From NCBI RefSeq assembly GCF_000184945.1, contig NZ_GL586311.1, forward strand, positions 341,524 through 399,151: a DNA stretch of 57,628 bases. Reading direction: 5' to 3'. The notes beneath the pieces are model-generated. The model had not been told where the DNA came from. It saw only the letters and a program-made list of their open reading frames with translations, and searched no databases. Below are positions 18,341-27,877 of the stretch, piece by piece. The stretch comes from Segatella buccae ATCC 33574 (GTDB lineage Bacteria > Bacteroidota > Bacteroidia > Bacteroidales > Bacteroidaceae). The first letter of the stretch is position 1, and each line of letters starts with the position of its first letter. Both the position numbers and the translations under genes were made by a program.

Positions 18341-19218
18341 TTAAATACGTAGATGATCAACAGAAAACTGACACCCCATGCCAAGACGACAAGCTGGGTG
18401 AAGTGGTCTTTGAGTATCACCTTGGTGGGATCGCCGCTTTTTTTGTCTACCACGGCTATCTGGATGTAGCGCAGCAGTCCCAAGAGCACAAACACGGTGG
18501 TGAGGTAAAGGTAATCGGCATGGTAGCGTGAGGTGACCTCGGGACTCACGGTGTACATGATGTAGCACACAAGCGTCACGGAAGCCGCAATGGTAATAGC
18601 CTGGTTGATGAACGTGAGATTGTAGCGACTGGTGTTTTTGCGGGGGGCCTCACCGGTCTCATTCATGCGCAGCACATCGTCGCGCCGCTTGGCAAAGGAG
18701 AGAAAGAGCGTGAGCAGAAAGGTCATCAGCACGATCCACCGGCTCAAAGCCGTCTCTGTGGCCAGTCCGCCGGCCAGCAGCCGAAGTACGAAGCCAAAGG
18801 CCACCACACACACGTCGACAATGGCATACTGTTTCAAACGGGCACAATAACAGAGGTTGAGCAGCCAATAGAACAGGATAACGCCACCGACTTCTATCCG
18901 GTTGACGGGCAATAGGAGAAGCACTATGCCCGACAACACGAACATCAGCGCCATGAGCCCGTATGCCTGTACCACACTGATGGCCCCCGAGGCGACAGGC
19001 CGTTTGCACTTCACGGGATGCCGGCGGTCGGCCTCCACATCGTGGATGTCATTGAAACAGTAGATGGACGAAGCGGCAAAGCTGTAGGCAAAAAACGTGA
19101 TGACGGATGCCACCACGTCGGTGGCGTCGAGCAGGGTGCCTCCGAAGAACATCGGGAGCAGCACGAAGCCGTTTTTGATCCATTGCTTGGGACGTATGAG
19201 TTTCAACAGATGTTTCAT
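18337..19218 (-). CDS. Decaprenyl-phosphate phosphoribosyltransferase-like UbiA prenyltransferase
   Basis: 293-residue polytopic protein. The first aspartate-rich motif is YCFNDIHDVEADRRHPVKC, matching the NDxxDxxxDRxHP pattern of the phosphoribosyltransferase branch of UbiA. A second acidic motif lies at SFAKRRDDVLR. Eight or nine membrane helices are apparent. These enzymes move phosphoribose from PRPP to polyprenyl phosphate at the inner membrane, making a lipid-linked pentose donor for envelope glycans. The open frame extends far upstream, but the conserved start MKHLLKLIRPKQWIKN at 19218 overlaps the preceding acyltransferase stop by 4 nt, as with the other genes of this operon. Epimerase genes (DprE1/E2) are not in the window, so the product may stay as ribose. 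Confidence 0.87.
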   Translation of the reverse strand: MKHLLKLIRPKQWIKNGFVLLPMFFGGTLLDATDVVASVITFFAYSFAASSIYCFNDIHDVEADRRHPVKCKRPVASGAISVVQAYGLMALMFVLSGIVLLLLPVNRIEVGGVILFYWLLNLCYCARLKQYAIVDVCVVAFGFVLRLLAGGLATETALSRWIVLMTFLLTLFLSFAKRRDDVLRMNETGEAPRKNTSRYNLTFINQAITIAASVTLVCYIMYTVSPEVTSRYHADYLYLTTVFVLLGLLRYIQIAVVDKKSGDPTKVILKDHFTQLVVLAWGVSFLLIIYVFK

Positions 19219-20261
19219 TGTGATAGCGGTTTTAAGAACATACGGGCAAACAGCCGGCCTATACCGTCGGCCACTTTGGCCAACAACCATGCAAGAGGCA
19301 GGGTGACTGCCACACAGAGCAGGAACGTAGGCCAGTAGCTCCATGCTGCCGGAATGTAGTGCAGCACAAAATGGATGTGGAGGAGGTAGGCTTCCAGACT
19401 CAATGCCCCGACAAAACGGAAGGAGGCATTGAACCATACCGGTGTGCGGCGGAAAACACGGTTGAGCAGCAATATGGTGGTTATCGTGAGGGGAATATAG
19501 AGCATGCGTTCGATGAAAAGGGGAAATTCCCCATGCCGCACTTGCTCGAGAAAAATGCTTGAGGCCAACGTCATGACAAACATCAGGACGATCATCCAAA
19601 TGCCCGTGCCGTCTATGGTCTGCTTCCGCCGCACCATCTCTCCCATGTTGATGCCGATGAAGAATATGGGGACACGGCTCCAGAATATCTCTAAATGGCC
19701 CACAAGATGGTTGATGGGTGTCACCCACTGCACGAGAATGCACCACATAATCATCACCACGGGAAGCCATCTGTAGATAGGATGCCTCCGGATAAGTTCC
19801 ATGTAGCCCGGTGCAAAGAGATATAGCATCATCGTGGCGGGAATATACCAGAAGTTGAGTTCGTCGTGCAACCAGAAGTCCCAATTAATGGTGATGTCGC
19901 CGATGAGGTCTATCCATGCCATCAGGTCGCCGCCGTGAAAACGGGAGATATAAAACAGGCAAGCCACGATGAGCCACGCGGGATAGATGCGAAGATAGCG
20001 ACGCAGAAAGAAGACTTTAGTTGCCGCCTGCATTCCGGCTCCTTTCTCACGCAACTTGCTCCACGAGAACCAAAGTCCTATGCCGCTCAAGAAGAGAAAC
20101 ATGTCTACCCCGACATTTCCCATGCGCCGAAGTCCGAAAAACAAGTCGTTGCGCGGCAGACCCACATGGAAAAGAATGATGAACAGCATGGCAGCTCCCA
20201 TCAGTTCTCCACGGTAGCGGGAGATGTTGGCCAACTCTATGTCGTTTATCTTTCGGTTCAT
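19215..20261 (-). CDS. Acyltransferase family 3 membrane protein
   Basis: 348 residues with about ten membrane helices. The N-terminal block AAMLFIILFHVGLP and the following GNVGVDMFLFLSGIGLWFS are typical of acyltransferase 3 (OafA-like) enzymes, where the helix-1 histidine is catalytic. These proteins add acetyl or other acyl groups to surface polysaccharides, lipids or peptidoglycan. It overlaps the gene before it and the gene after it by 4 nt each. The acceptor is unknown; the operon context suggests an envelope glycan or glycolipid. Confidence 0.85.
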   Translation of the reverse strand: MNRKINDIELANISRYRGELMGAAMLFIILFHVGLPRNDLFFGLRRMGNVGVDMFLFLSGIGLWFSWSKLREKGAGMQAATKVFFLRRYLRIYPAWLIVACLFYISRFHGGDLMAWIDLIGDITINWDFWLHDELNFWYIPATMMLYLFAPGYMELIRRHPIYRWLPVVMIMWCILVQWVTPINHLVGHLEIFWSRVPIFFIGINMGEMVRRKQTIDGTGIWMIVLMFVMTLASSIFLEQVRHGEFPLFIERMLYIPLTITTILLLNRVFRRTPVWFNASFRFVGALSLEAYLLHIHFVLHYIPAAWSYWPTFLLCVAVTLPLAWLLAKVADGIGRLFARMFLKPLSQ

Positions 20262-21382
20262 GACTGCTGCGGATTAGGTATCTTCTTCATCAGTTCCCGG
20301 AACAGCCAAGCCAGACAAACAGCCGACACGATGTAAAGCAACAGACCGGCATACATGTCGCCGTGGCGCGAAACAGGAATGAATATCTTCCGGGCAATGG
20401 GATGGCAGACGAAAAGGGCTGCCGAAATGCTCCCCATCCAATCGAACATGGCAAACAAACCGGCAAGCTGACTCGTCGCACCCAATGCTTTCACAAAGCA
20501 CACACCAAACAGGCAAACGGCTGCCGGCACGAGCAGCCACATGAAGAAACCGAGACTCAACACATAGACCAAAGCAGCTACTATTACGGCTGCGGTGCCA
20601 TAAAACACCTTCGTGTCTTTCACCAATCCATGCCATCTCGTCCCGAAACGGGCATAGAGCAGCCCCATGCCAAACGGCAACATACCTCCCATGAAGTTGT
20701 AGCGATAGCGGTTGAGGGCTTCACCTTCGGGGGCAAAAAACAGTTGGGCCAACGTGCAAACCACCATCAGAGCCACCGTCACGCCCCAATGGCGGCGGTG
20801 GAGAACCAACCTGTAGACCACATACAACTGCAACATGAGTCCGAAAAACCAATAGGGACCGGGCCAGATGACAGCATCGGGATGGGGCAGCAGATTGTTG
20901 AACATGCCGAGTTGCGCCACGATGTCGATCACCTGATAGTGATGCGGGCCGGGCGTGACATAATCGACCAGCGTGAAGGCCACATAGCCCACCACCATCA
21001 TCTTGAAAAGCTTGAGGAAATGATAGCGGATGAAAGGCCAAACGCCCACCTTGGGCAGCCGGCCACCGCTCCCCACAGGCCCCTGCCCTGTCATGGCAAC
21101 GGACCGGGCTGCATATTTCCGTTCAAGGCCATAGGCACTAAGGAAGAGGAACAGGGGCACGCCGTAGTGCCCGAAAAACGAAAGCAGATGCAGTGGCAAG
21201 TTCCAGTCGGCATGTACCAACGCACGGTTCAGCCCTTCCACATTGGCTGCAAAAAACTGATATTCGTTCTCCTTGACTATCGGCCCCAGCCAATGGCAAT
21301 AATTGTGCAGGAAGATGCCGATGATGGCCAGCCCGCGCAGGGCATTGCACTCCGTCCGAGTGAGCAGTTCGTTATTTTCCAT
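20258..21382 (-). CDS. Acyltransferase family 3 membrane protein, second copy
   Basis: 374 residues, polytopic. The start ALRGLAIIGIFLHNYCHWL has the R-x10-H arrangement of acyltransferase 3, and HYGVPLFLFLSAYGLERKY is the usual second block. It is only distantly similar to the neighbouring family member at 19215-20261, so the two probably modify different positions or acceptors. Its start overlaps the end of the phosphoethanolamine-transferase-like gene by 11 nt, and its stop overlaps the next start (ATGA). Confidence 0.85.
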   Translation of the reverse strand: MENNELLTRTECNALRGLAIIGIFLHNYCHWLGPIVKENEYQFFAANVEGLNRALVHADWNLPLHLLSFFGHYGVPLFLFLSAYGLERKYAARSVAMTGQGPVGSGGRLPKVGVWPFIRYHFLKLFKMMVVGYVAFTLVDYVTPGPHHYQVIDIVAQLGMFNNLLPHPDAVIWPGPYWFFGLMLQLYVVYRLVLHRRHWGVTVALMVVCTLAQLFFAPEGEALNRYRYNFMGGMLPFGMGLLYARFGTRWHGLVKDTKVFYGTAAVIVAALVYVLSLGFFMWLLVPAAVCLFGVCFVKALGATSQLAGLFAMFDWMGSISAALFVCHPIARKIFIPVSRHGDMYAGLLLYIVSAVCLAWLFRELMKKIPNPQQS

Positions 21383-23291
21383 TTTCCATTTCTTTCAAGT
21401 GCTTTTCGCGCAACACGTCATAGTCTGTGGTGCCTTTGAGTATGCGGGGGCGCATCTCGTTGTAGTCGGGACTGAGCACATTGTATTCGGCATGATAGTC
21501 CTTCGAGGATATACCGGCCAGATAGAGCAACAGATGCGGCAGGGCATCGGTCATGAACCGGCGCTTGCGAGCTTCCACAATCTGCTTGAATATCTCGGGA
21601 TGGCGCACGGCATATCTGTGCGAACAATAAATCCAGAAGGGGATTTCAAACTCGTAGTGAGCCAGTGGCCAGTCAATGGCTGCACTATGATTGCGGCAGA
21701 TGAAACCGCGATCGTCTTCATAACATTCCTCGCCGTGGTCGGGCATGTAGATGATGATGGCATCTTCTTTCTCGTAGCGACGGATGATCTGGTCCACGAT
21801 AGAGTCGTTGTAGAGCACGGCATTGTCGTATTGACTCAACACTTTACGCTCCCTGTCGGTGAGCTCAGGCCGACGCTCCTCATAGTCGCCGGCCCAGAAA
21901 TGCTCCTGTTTGCGTGGGTAGCGGGTCTTGTAGTTCACGTGCTGCCCGATGAGATGGAAAATCGTGAGACTCCCGCGAGGAGCGGTTTTTCCGGCATCCG
22001 TCGTTTTCGTTCCAATAGGATTGCTGCCCGAACGCCGTCTGCGTGGGTAGGCAATGACGGGAATCGTGCCCTCCTTCTTCATCGTGTCGAAATCTTCCAG
22101 AAGTCCTTCGTCAAGCGTGTGGAGCTCGGTGTTGCGCGTGTCAAACTGCGCCCGGCTGAGCACGGGGTTGTTGAGGAAGAACCCGCCGCTGAAGTCATAG
22201 ACTGCCTCTTTGGCCTGCGGCAGGAACTGATTGGTGAGGAATGTCACGTGATAGCCGGCTTTGCGGAACACCTCGGGGAAGAGGGGATAGTCACACCACT
22301 CCCCCTTCTCGCCCACCACATGGAGGGAGAACACGTTCTTGAACACAAAACTGGTCAGATTCCAACAGGAGATGACATCGGTAAATTTCACCAACAGTCC
22401 GCTGTTCTCGCGCGCTACTTGTCGCGGGGTGGTCTTCATGAAATAACCGTACTGCTGGGAATGGTGGCGCCCATAGCTTTCGCCGATGATGAGCACGATG
22501 TTGGGCGAACGGAAAGTGCAACTGTCCACCGTCACCTTGTCGGCCGCAGCCACGAGCTGATCCACCTGCCGGGCGGCGAGCGAGTTGGCATAGATGCTGA
22601 ACACCAGCCGATAGACAGGCTCATAGAGCACGGCATGATTCTTCTCGGTGAGCGTGTGCTCCACCTCGCCAATGGTGCTGCCGGTCATCAGTTTGTGAAT
22701 GGCCATCTTGTTTTGGGCACTCGTGAGCACACTCACCACCAGCAATCCCAGACACACGATGCCTGCCACCAGCGACGGATGCCACCGGCGGAAGCGTGCG
22801 GGAATCATACCCGAGAGCGACAACTTGCGCCCCAGTCCGGCCACAGCCACATGGATGAGGATGAGCAACACTATCCACCCCACCCTGCTGAACAGCACAT
22901 CGACCGACAGGCTCGACGAGAGGAAGTCGCCCACCTCGCGGCTATCGGTTTCTCCCACGAGCATGAGCATCGATGGGGTGAGCGTGGAGTCGTAATTGAC
23001 AAAGCAGTAGACATCGGCCAGAGCTGTGACGTAGAAGACCACATAGAACAGCATTTTCACCCATGCCCTCACCTTGCGTGGTACGAAAGTGAGCAGGGCA
23101 GAGAGCAGGTAGAGGTCGAGGAAGAGTTCGAGAAAGAGGTTGCCGTAGAGGCCTGTGCCTTGTCCGCGTGGCAGCGTACAGAGGGTGCAGAGCACGCCCA
23201 GCGCGTACATGAACACGAAAAACCACGGATTCATGCGTATGGGCTTGGCCACATAAACAAAAAAACGCTCTGTCAACTTCAGATATTTCAT
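21372..23291 (-). CDS. Phosphoethanolamine transferase-like sulfatase-fold protein
   Basis: 639 residues. About five N-terminal membrane helices (for example FFVFMYALGVLCTLCTLP, MLFYVVFYVTALADVYCFV) precede an extracytoplasmic alkaline-phosphatase-fold domain. NIVLIIGESYGRHHSQQYGY carries the metal-binding glutamate, SCWNLTSFVFKNVF resembles the nucleophile-threonine segment of Ept/Cpt enzymes, and IIIYMPDHGEE carries metal ligands. Such enzymes transfer phosphoethanolamine to lipid A, core sugars or other envelope molecules. It is the first gene of the envelope operon. A GTG codon just upstream could also start it; the ATG at 23291 is preferred. LTA synthase-like activity is a less likely alternative. 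Confidence 0.83.
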   Translation of the reverse strand: MKYLKLTERFFVYVAKPIRMNPWFFVFMYALGVLCTLCTLPRGQGTGLYGNLFLELFLDLYLLSALLTFVPRKVRAWVKMLFYVVFYVTALADVYCFVNYDSTLTPSMLMLVGETDSREVGDFLSSSLSVDVLFSRVGWIVLLILIHVAVAGLGRKLSLSGMIPARFRRWHPSLVAGIVCLGLLVVSVLTSAQNKMAIHKLMTGSTIGEVEHTLTEKNHAVLYEPVYRLVFSIYANSLAARQVDQLVAAADKVTVDSCTFRSPNIVLIIGESYGRHHSQQYGYFMKTTPRQVARENSGLLVKFTDVISCWNLTSFVFKNVFSLHVVGEKGEWCDYPLFPEVFRKAGYHVTFLTNQFLPQAKEAVYDFSGGFFLNNPVLSRAQFDTRNTELHTLDEGLLEDFDTMKKEGTIPVIAYPRRRRSGSNPIGTKTTDAGKTAPRGSLTIFHLIGQHVNYKTRYPRKQEHFWAGDYEERRPELTDRERKVLSQYDNAVLYNDSIVDQIIRRYEKEDAIIIYMPDHGEECYEDDRGFICRNHSAAIDWPLAHYEFEIPFWIYCSHRYAVRHPEIFKQIVEARKRRFMTDALPHLLLYLAGISSKDYHAEYNVLSPDYNEMRPRILKGTTDYDVLREKHLKEMENGK

Positions 23292-23401
23292 CACTTAAAG
23301 GTTAGTTGCTATTGCTTTGGGTGAGGAGATATAGCGGTCTTCCCAATTCTTTTCCCCTATCACCGCCTGTCTCCCTTCACTTCCTCAAATCCACCACTGC
23401 C

Positions 23402-23989
23402 CTACCTGGCATAATATTTCAACACATCTGCCTCAATGGCTTCGGGCACCATGCCCCGTATGCTCTCCCCGGCGGCCACACGTCGGCGTATCTCCGTGCT
23501 GCTCACATCGACGAGCGGCGTGTCTACAAGCTGTACGTGGGGTGGCAGCATGGCAGCATCCACCTCTGCCCCACGACGGGGATAGACCACCACGCGATAG
23601 CGGTCTACGATGTCTTCTCCGCGAAACCAGCGGTCGAACGCCTGCCAGTTGTCACCTCCTATGAGTAGTGTAAACTCGCAATCGGGACAATCGCGCCCCA
23701 AAGCCTGCAACGTGTTCCAAGTGTAGGAGGGTTTAGGCAAGTGGAACTCATAGTCGCAGGCCACGATATGGGTCTCCCCTTCAAGAGCCTTACGAGTCAT
23801 GGCCAGCCGCAGGTCATCGGCAAGCAACGTGTCGTTCGCCTTAAACGGATTTTGCGGTGAGACCATCATCCACACTTCGTCAAGCCCTGCCACCTCTATA
23901 AGTCGCTTGGCTAAAGTAATATGCCCCACATGTATGGGGTTGAAAGAACCGCCATAAAGGCCTATTTTCCGCTTGCCGGTAGTGTACAT
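23402..23989 (-). CDS. nadD: Nicotinate-nucleotide adenylyltransferase
   Basis: 195 residues. GLYGGSFNPIHVGHI (10-24) is the nucleotidyltransferase HxGH signature, and SSTEIRRRVAAGESIRGMVP near the C-terminus is the ISST-like motif. The enzyme adenylates nicotinate mononucleotide in NAD synthesis. Size is normal. In many Bacteroidales nadD follows yicC and gmk directly; here 4.3 kb with two opposite-strand genes, a repeat and a terminator separate it from gmk. A -7-like TATATTTG on the minus strand (24020-24027) lies 31 nt upstream of the start, so nadD seems to have its own promoter. Confidence 0.95.
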   Translation of the reverse strand: MYTTGKRKIGLYGGSFNPIHVGHITLAKRLIEVAGLDEVWMMVSPQNPFKANDTLLADDLRLAMTRKALEGETHIVACDYEFHLPKPSYTWNTLQALGRDCPDCEFTLLIGGDNWQAFDRWFRGEDIVDRYRVVVYPRRGAEVDAAMLPPHVQLVDTPLVDVSSTEIRRRVAAGESIRGMVPEAIEADVLKYYAR

Positions 23990-23991
23990 GC

Positions 23992-24305
23992 CGCCTTGTT
24001 GAAACCTGTATTATGTTTGCAAATATACAACTAAATTTCGAAATAGCGGTTGACTGCACCTATATTATTTAAGGCTCCGGAGACTCCACCGACCGGAGTT
24101 GCTCCAAAAGCAGGTGCATCCATACCGACAGAATGTCCTGCCTACCTCCAAATGTGTAGCTGCCAGAGACAAAATGTCATCACAAGGCACAAGCGTCCTT
24201 TAACCTTATTCCACTTTTATTATAGATAATTTTATTGCCATATTTTCCAAATTATGCTATCTTTACGCTCGATAGAAAAAACTAATATTAACTAAAAGCA
24301 AAGTT
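23992..24305 (+). promoter_or_regulatory. Intergenic region with divergent promoters of nadD and the T9SS-type gene
   Basis: The minus strand has TATATTTG (24020-24027), a candidate nadD -7 box. The plus strand has TTG (24235-24237), 20 nt, then TATCTTTA (24258-24265), one mismatch from TAnnTTTG, about 40 nt before the start at 24306. Nothing else was recognised in the stretch. Confidence 0.45.
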
Positions 24306-25679
24306 ATGAGACAAAAAACTACCCTTTTATTCACATTGTTATTCACTCTCTTACCGTCTTCGTCCCTATTGGCACAACTGTCAGACGCGGTTGTCTGCCG
24401 GCCGAAAGCGGAATTGAAAACGCTTCAGGTGGGCAACAGTCATAATGCGAGTTACGCTTTGCCTGTCCCTTTGAGGAATATCGCCACCATCAAGAAGACC
24501 GATAATGCCGTGTGCAACTTGCTCTTCCGCCACAAAGCCATCAACGGAGGGGCCTATCTGTTGGCCTCCAAAGAGAAAGAAGTGGTGTTCAAAGACAAGT
24601 CGGGCAACAATCCCACGAACTGGAACTGGACGGTTCCCGGGGGTGAAACCCCGACTGTGCAGACACAAAATGCCCGTGTCAAATATGCCACAGAAGGCGT
24701 GTTTGACTTTCCGACACTCGAGGTCACAACGGCCACCAGCAAAAGTTCGTACCATCCCGACCTGAAAATTAAAGCCGGGGGAACCTCGGAAATCACGACG
24801 ATGGACACGAGGGAGTGGGGAAGCACCTACAGCCTGACCGGTCTCCCGTTTACGGAAGGCGCAGATGTCAGCGGCTATTTGGGCGGAACCAACAACAAAA
24901 ACATCGTCGGAGTGGGCAACCTTTTCATGCTGGGCAGCGATGAAGCCTACATGGATGGGGTGAATGTCTATCTGCTCCACAAGCCTACCAAATACAAAGC
25001 TAACGCCACACTCGTATTGAAAGTATGGATGGTGCAGATTTCGGAAGGCAGTGGCATTAAGTTTACACACCTGCCTGTGGAAGTACAGACCTTGAAGATG
25101 GCAGACGTCAAGGCTGACGGCGAAGACGGAGCGTGGGCTCCCATTATCGGGGGAGCTGTCGCACACTTCAAATTCTCCACTCCATTGGACCTTTTCGGAA
25201 AAGGCATTTTCTTCATATCGGTAGAGGGATTCAGCAACGATCCTACAACCGAAGACTTCTGCGTATTGCTCGATCAGATTGGCACTAACCTCTCCCAGGC
25301 CGATTCCAACAACCGGCTCGCTCACAATTCTTTCATCAGACTGCAAGGAGAAACCGACTATCTGCGCCCAATCAGTATGTTTGGAGCCGGCACGGGAAGT
25401 TTTGCCATCTGCCCTCTCATCAGAATTCCACTGGCTTCCACGGGGCTGTCGGCAGTCGGAAGTAACGAGTCTAAAGACTTTAAAGCGAGCCATGCCAACG
25501 GCATACTGTCCTTGACTTCCGGACAGGGTGGAAACGTAGGCATCTTCGACACCACGGGCAAACTTGTCAAGAAGTTCAATATACCGACGGGCACCACAAG
25601 TGTCACCATGAGCGACATGGCCCGAGGCCTATACATCGTGCGCGGCCCCAACGGCGAAAGCATAAAAATAACACACTAA
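24306..25679 (+). CDS. Secreted protein with T9SS-type C-terminal sorting domain
   Basis: 457 residues with a signal peptide (QKTTLLFTLLFTLLPSSSLLAQ). Residues about 95-165 (NWNWTVPGGETPTVQTQN, FDFPTLEVTTATSKSSYHPD) resemble a PKD-type beta-sandwich. The middle part is beta-rich and unknown. The end has the pattern of type A sorting domains: GIFDTTGKLVKKFNIPTG, then MARGLYIVRGPNGESIKI. Such domains send proteins through the type IX secretion system to the cell surface. It lies 30 nt upstream of another sorted protein on the same strand, so the two are probably co-transcribed. The function beyond surface display is unknown. Confidence 0.75.
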   Translation: MRQKTTLLFTLLFTLLPSSSLLAQLSDAVVCRPKAELKTLQVGNSHNASYALPVPLRNIATIKKTDNAVCNLLFRHKAINGGAYLLASKEKEVVFKDKSGNNPTNWNWTVPGGETPTVQTQNARVKYATEGVFDFPTLEVTTATSKSSYHPDLKIKAGGTSEITTMDTREWGSTYSLTGLPFTEGADVSGYLGGTNNKNIVGVGNLFMLGSDEAYMDGVNVYLLHKPTKYKANATLVLKVWMVQISEGSGIKFTHLPVEVQTLKMADVKADGEDGAWAPIIGGAVAHFKFSTPLDLFGKGIFFISVEGFSNDPTTEDFCVLLDQIGTNLSQADSNNRLAHNSFIRLQGETDYLRPISMFGAGTGSFAICPLIRIPLASTGLSAVGSNESKDFKASHANGILSLTSGQGGNVGIFDTTGKLVKKFNIPTGTTSVTMSDMARGLYIVRGPNGESIKITH

Positions 25680-25709
25680 AATATCAAACAACGACTAAAA
25701 ACATCAGGC

Positions 25710-27809
25710 ATGAAAGCATTTATCAAAACATTATTCGGCCTTGCATGTGGCCTGTTGGCAATAGGTAACGCCAACGCACAGAGTCATCAATGGAAGTTTG
25801 TCACCACCGGCGAAGGCAGTACCTATGCCATCGAAAAAGACGGTTCACTGTGGGCATGGGGATGGAACGAAAGCGGACAGTTGGGCATCGGCGGAGGCGA
25901 CACAAAGATTTCCGTACCAACCAAAGTGGGAACAGATAACAACTGGAAAAGTGCCGTCGCCGGCCAGTCCTATGCTTTCTTCATCAAAGAGGACGGAACA
26001 CTTTGGGCTGCAGGCGACAACACCAAAGGTGTGCAAGGTGTCGGCGACGGCATGGGGCACAAGATACCGACGCAAATAGGCACAGACAACAACTGGAAAA
26101 GCGTATCCGTGTCGCGGTTTTTCGGACACACGGCCATCGGACTGAAGACCGACGGGACTCTCTGGGCGTGGGGAGAAGGCGAAACAGGAGCCTTAGGCTT
26201 GGGCAACTATGCCAACCAAACAGTTCCGAAACAGATAGGAACAGACAAGAACTGGGCCTCTGTGACGATTGGTGACCACTCCACCCTTGCCCTCAAGACC
26301 GACGGAACACTGTGGGGATGGGGATGGAACAACAACGGAACACTCTGCAATCTTCCGTCTCACGTAAAAACTCCCACACAGATCGGTACAGACCATGACT
26401 GGGTGGAAGTTTTCGCCGTATCGACAAGTGCTTATGGAATCAAGGCCGACGGCTCTTTATGGGTGTGGGGGGCAGCCGACAACAATGTACTGGGGCTCAA
26501 CGACGAAGAAATCACCAAACAGAAGACACCTGCCAAGATAACCACCATCAGCGAGAAAGTGGTGTTTATTTCCGGCTATCGGAACGGCAGAGTGGTCGGC
26601 GTGGGGGCTAACGGCGTGGCCACAAAGGTTTATGTGTGGGGCACCAACGAAGACGGGGCACTTGGCAATGGCACCGGTGTGGCTGCCGACAACCCGGGCG
26701 GAGGCATCACATTTACGGGAGTTCCCGTACAGACCAAACTGCCGGAAGGCACCAAGATCACCCAACTCTCATCAGGCGAGGCCTACACCATTGTCCTGAC
26801 TGATGACGGGAAACTGTACGGATGGGGCAAAAACCGCGGCGGACAACTTGGCGACCACTCCTCGGAAGCCCAAATGCTGTTCAGCACATTGCCCATTCCG
26901 GCCGGCGAAAAGGCGAAGGAGGAACAAGATGTCTTCACTTTCGACGCCAAGAACATCCCCTCCTCTCTGAAAAGTGCCAAACAACTCATCCTCACGGGTG
27001 AATGGGGCACCGCCGACTTTGCCGCTCTGACTGCCGCGATCGGCAACAATTCCGGTTTTCCGCCGGCAGGAAACAACACCATTGAGAAAGTAGACATGAG
27101 TCAGGCAACCATTAAGTCGGGCACCTCGCTGCATGTTGCCTACGGCATTGGCAGCGTGGGTACATTCCAAGGCTGCAAGGCCCTGAAAGAGTTTGTCATG
27201 CCGACAAAGTCGGAAGCGGCCCATTTCACCAGCTTCCGCGCTGCCTTTCAAAACTGCAACAAGCTGGAAGCCATCGACATGACGGGCTGCACCAACCTCA
27301 CCAACCTCACAGATGCCTTCTTCGGATGCACCACCTTGAAAATCTGCGACCTGTCTTCATGCAGCAAGATCACTTCCTCGGAAAGCCTGTTCGACCACTG
27401 CGAAGCTATGGAAGAGGTGAAACTGCCCTCCAAAATCGTATTGCAAAAATACGCTTTCGGCAGTTGTCTGAAGCTAAAACAAATCGACTGGGAAGCATAC
27501 GAGGGTACACAAGCCCCCGATTTTGCCAAAGACTTGTTCCAATATGTCACTGACTTTAAGGCCATACGCCTCATCGTGCCCGATGCTGCATACGATTCGT
27601 TCGCCGCTCATGCCGATTGGAGCAAGTTCACACTCGTCAAAGCTTCAACGGCCGGCATAGGAAACACACCGGCAAATCAAACTTTTGCGCCCGGCAAAGT
27701 CTACAACCTGAGCGGCCAATATGTCACGACCGTCAACAGCGAAAAGGATTTGCACAATCTGCCGCAAGGCGTTTACATTCTTCATGGCCGGAAAGTGATC
27801 GTCAGATAA
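25710..27809 (+). CDS. Secreted RCC1-repeat plus BspA-type leucine-rich-repeat protein with T9SS-like tail
   Basis: 699 residues. The signal peptide ends GNANAQ. Residues about 27-395 are seven or so RCC1-type repeats, with the recurring unit DGTLWAWGWNxxGxLGxG and TPTQIGTDxxW, predicting a beta-propeller. Residues about 440-650 hold BspA-like leucine-rich units (CKALKEFVMP, CNKLEAIDMTGCTNLTNL, CTTLKICDLSSC, CEAMEEVKLPS, CLKLKQIDW). The final segment VYNLSGQYVTTVNSEKDLHNL followed by PQGVYILHGRKVIVR resembles a sorting tail. It is likely a surface adhesin or binding protein; a partner is not evident. It shares an operon with the gene just upstream. Confidence 0.8.
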   Translation: MKAFIKTLFGLACGLLAIGNANAQSHQWKFVTTGEGSTYAIEKDGSLWAWGWNESGQLGIGGGDTKISVPTKVGTDNNWKSAVAGQSYAFFIKEDGTLWAAGDNTKGVQGVGDGMGHKIPTQIGTDNNWKSVSVSRFFGHTAIGLKTDGTLWAWGEGETGALGLGNYANQTVPKQIGTDKNWASVTIGDHSTLALKTDGTLWGWGWNNNGTLCNLPSHVKTPTQIGTDHDWVEVFAVSTSAYGIKADGSLWVWGAADNNVLGLNDEEITKQKTPAKITTISEKVVFISGYRNGRVVGVGANGVATKVYVWGTNEDGALGNGTGVAADNPGGGITFTGVPVQTKLPEGTKITQLSSGEAYTIVLTDDGKLYGWGKNRGGQLGDHSSEAQMLFSTLPIPAGEKAKEEQDVFTFDAKNIPSSLKSAKQLILTGEWGTADFAALTAAIGNNSGFPPAGNNTIEKVDMSQATIKSGTSLHVAYGIGSVGTFQGCKALKEFVMPTKSEAAHFTSFRAAFQNCNKLEAIDMTGCTNLTNLTDAFFGCTTLKICDLSSCSKITSSESLFDHCEAMEEVKLPSKIVLQKYAFGSCLKLKQIDWEAYEGTQAPDFAKDLFQYVTDFKAIRLIVPDAAYDSFAAHADWSKFTLVKASTAGIGNTPANQTFAPGKVYNLSGQYVTTVNSEKDLHNLPQGVYILHGRKVIVR

Positions 27810-27877
27810 GGCCATCAATAGCCGGCAGTGCGGCTAAAAAGGGAGCAAAGAATGATGTAAAGGGTTTTCACCATTCA

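Noticed and set aside
19219..19884. N-terminal extension of the UbiA gene
   Set aside because: It is the antisense/other-frame reading of the acyltransferase gene; the conserved UbiA start is at 19218 with a 4-nt overlap.
21303..23324. Long plus-strand frame opposite the PEtN-transferase-like gene
   Set aside because: Histidine- and glutamate-rich shadow of the real gene; no domain recognised.
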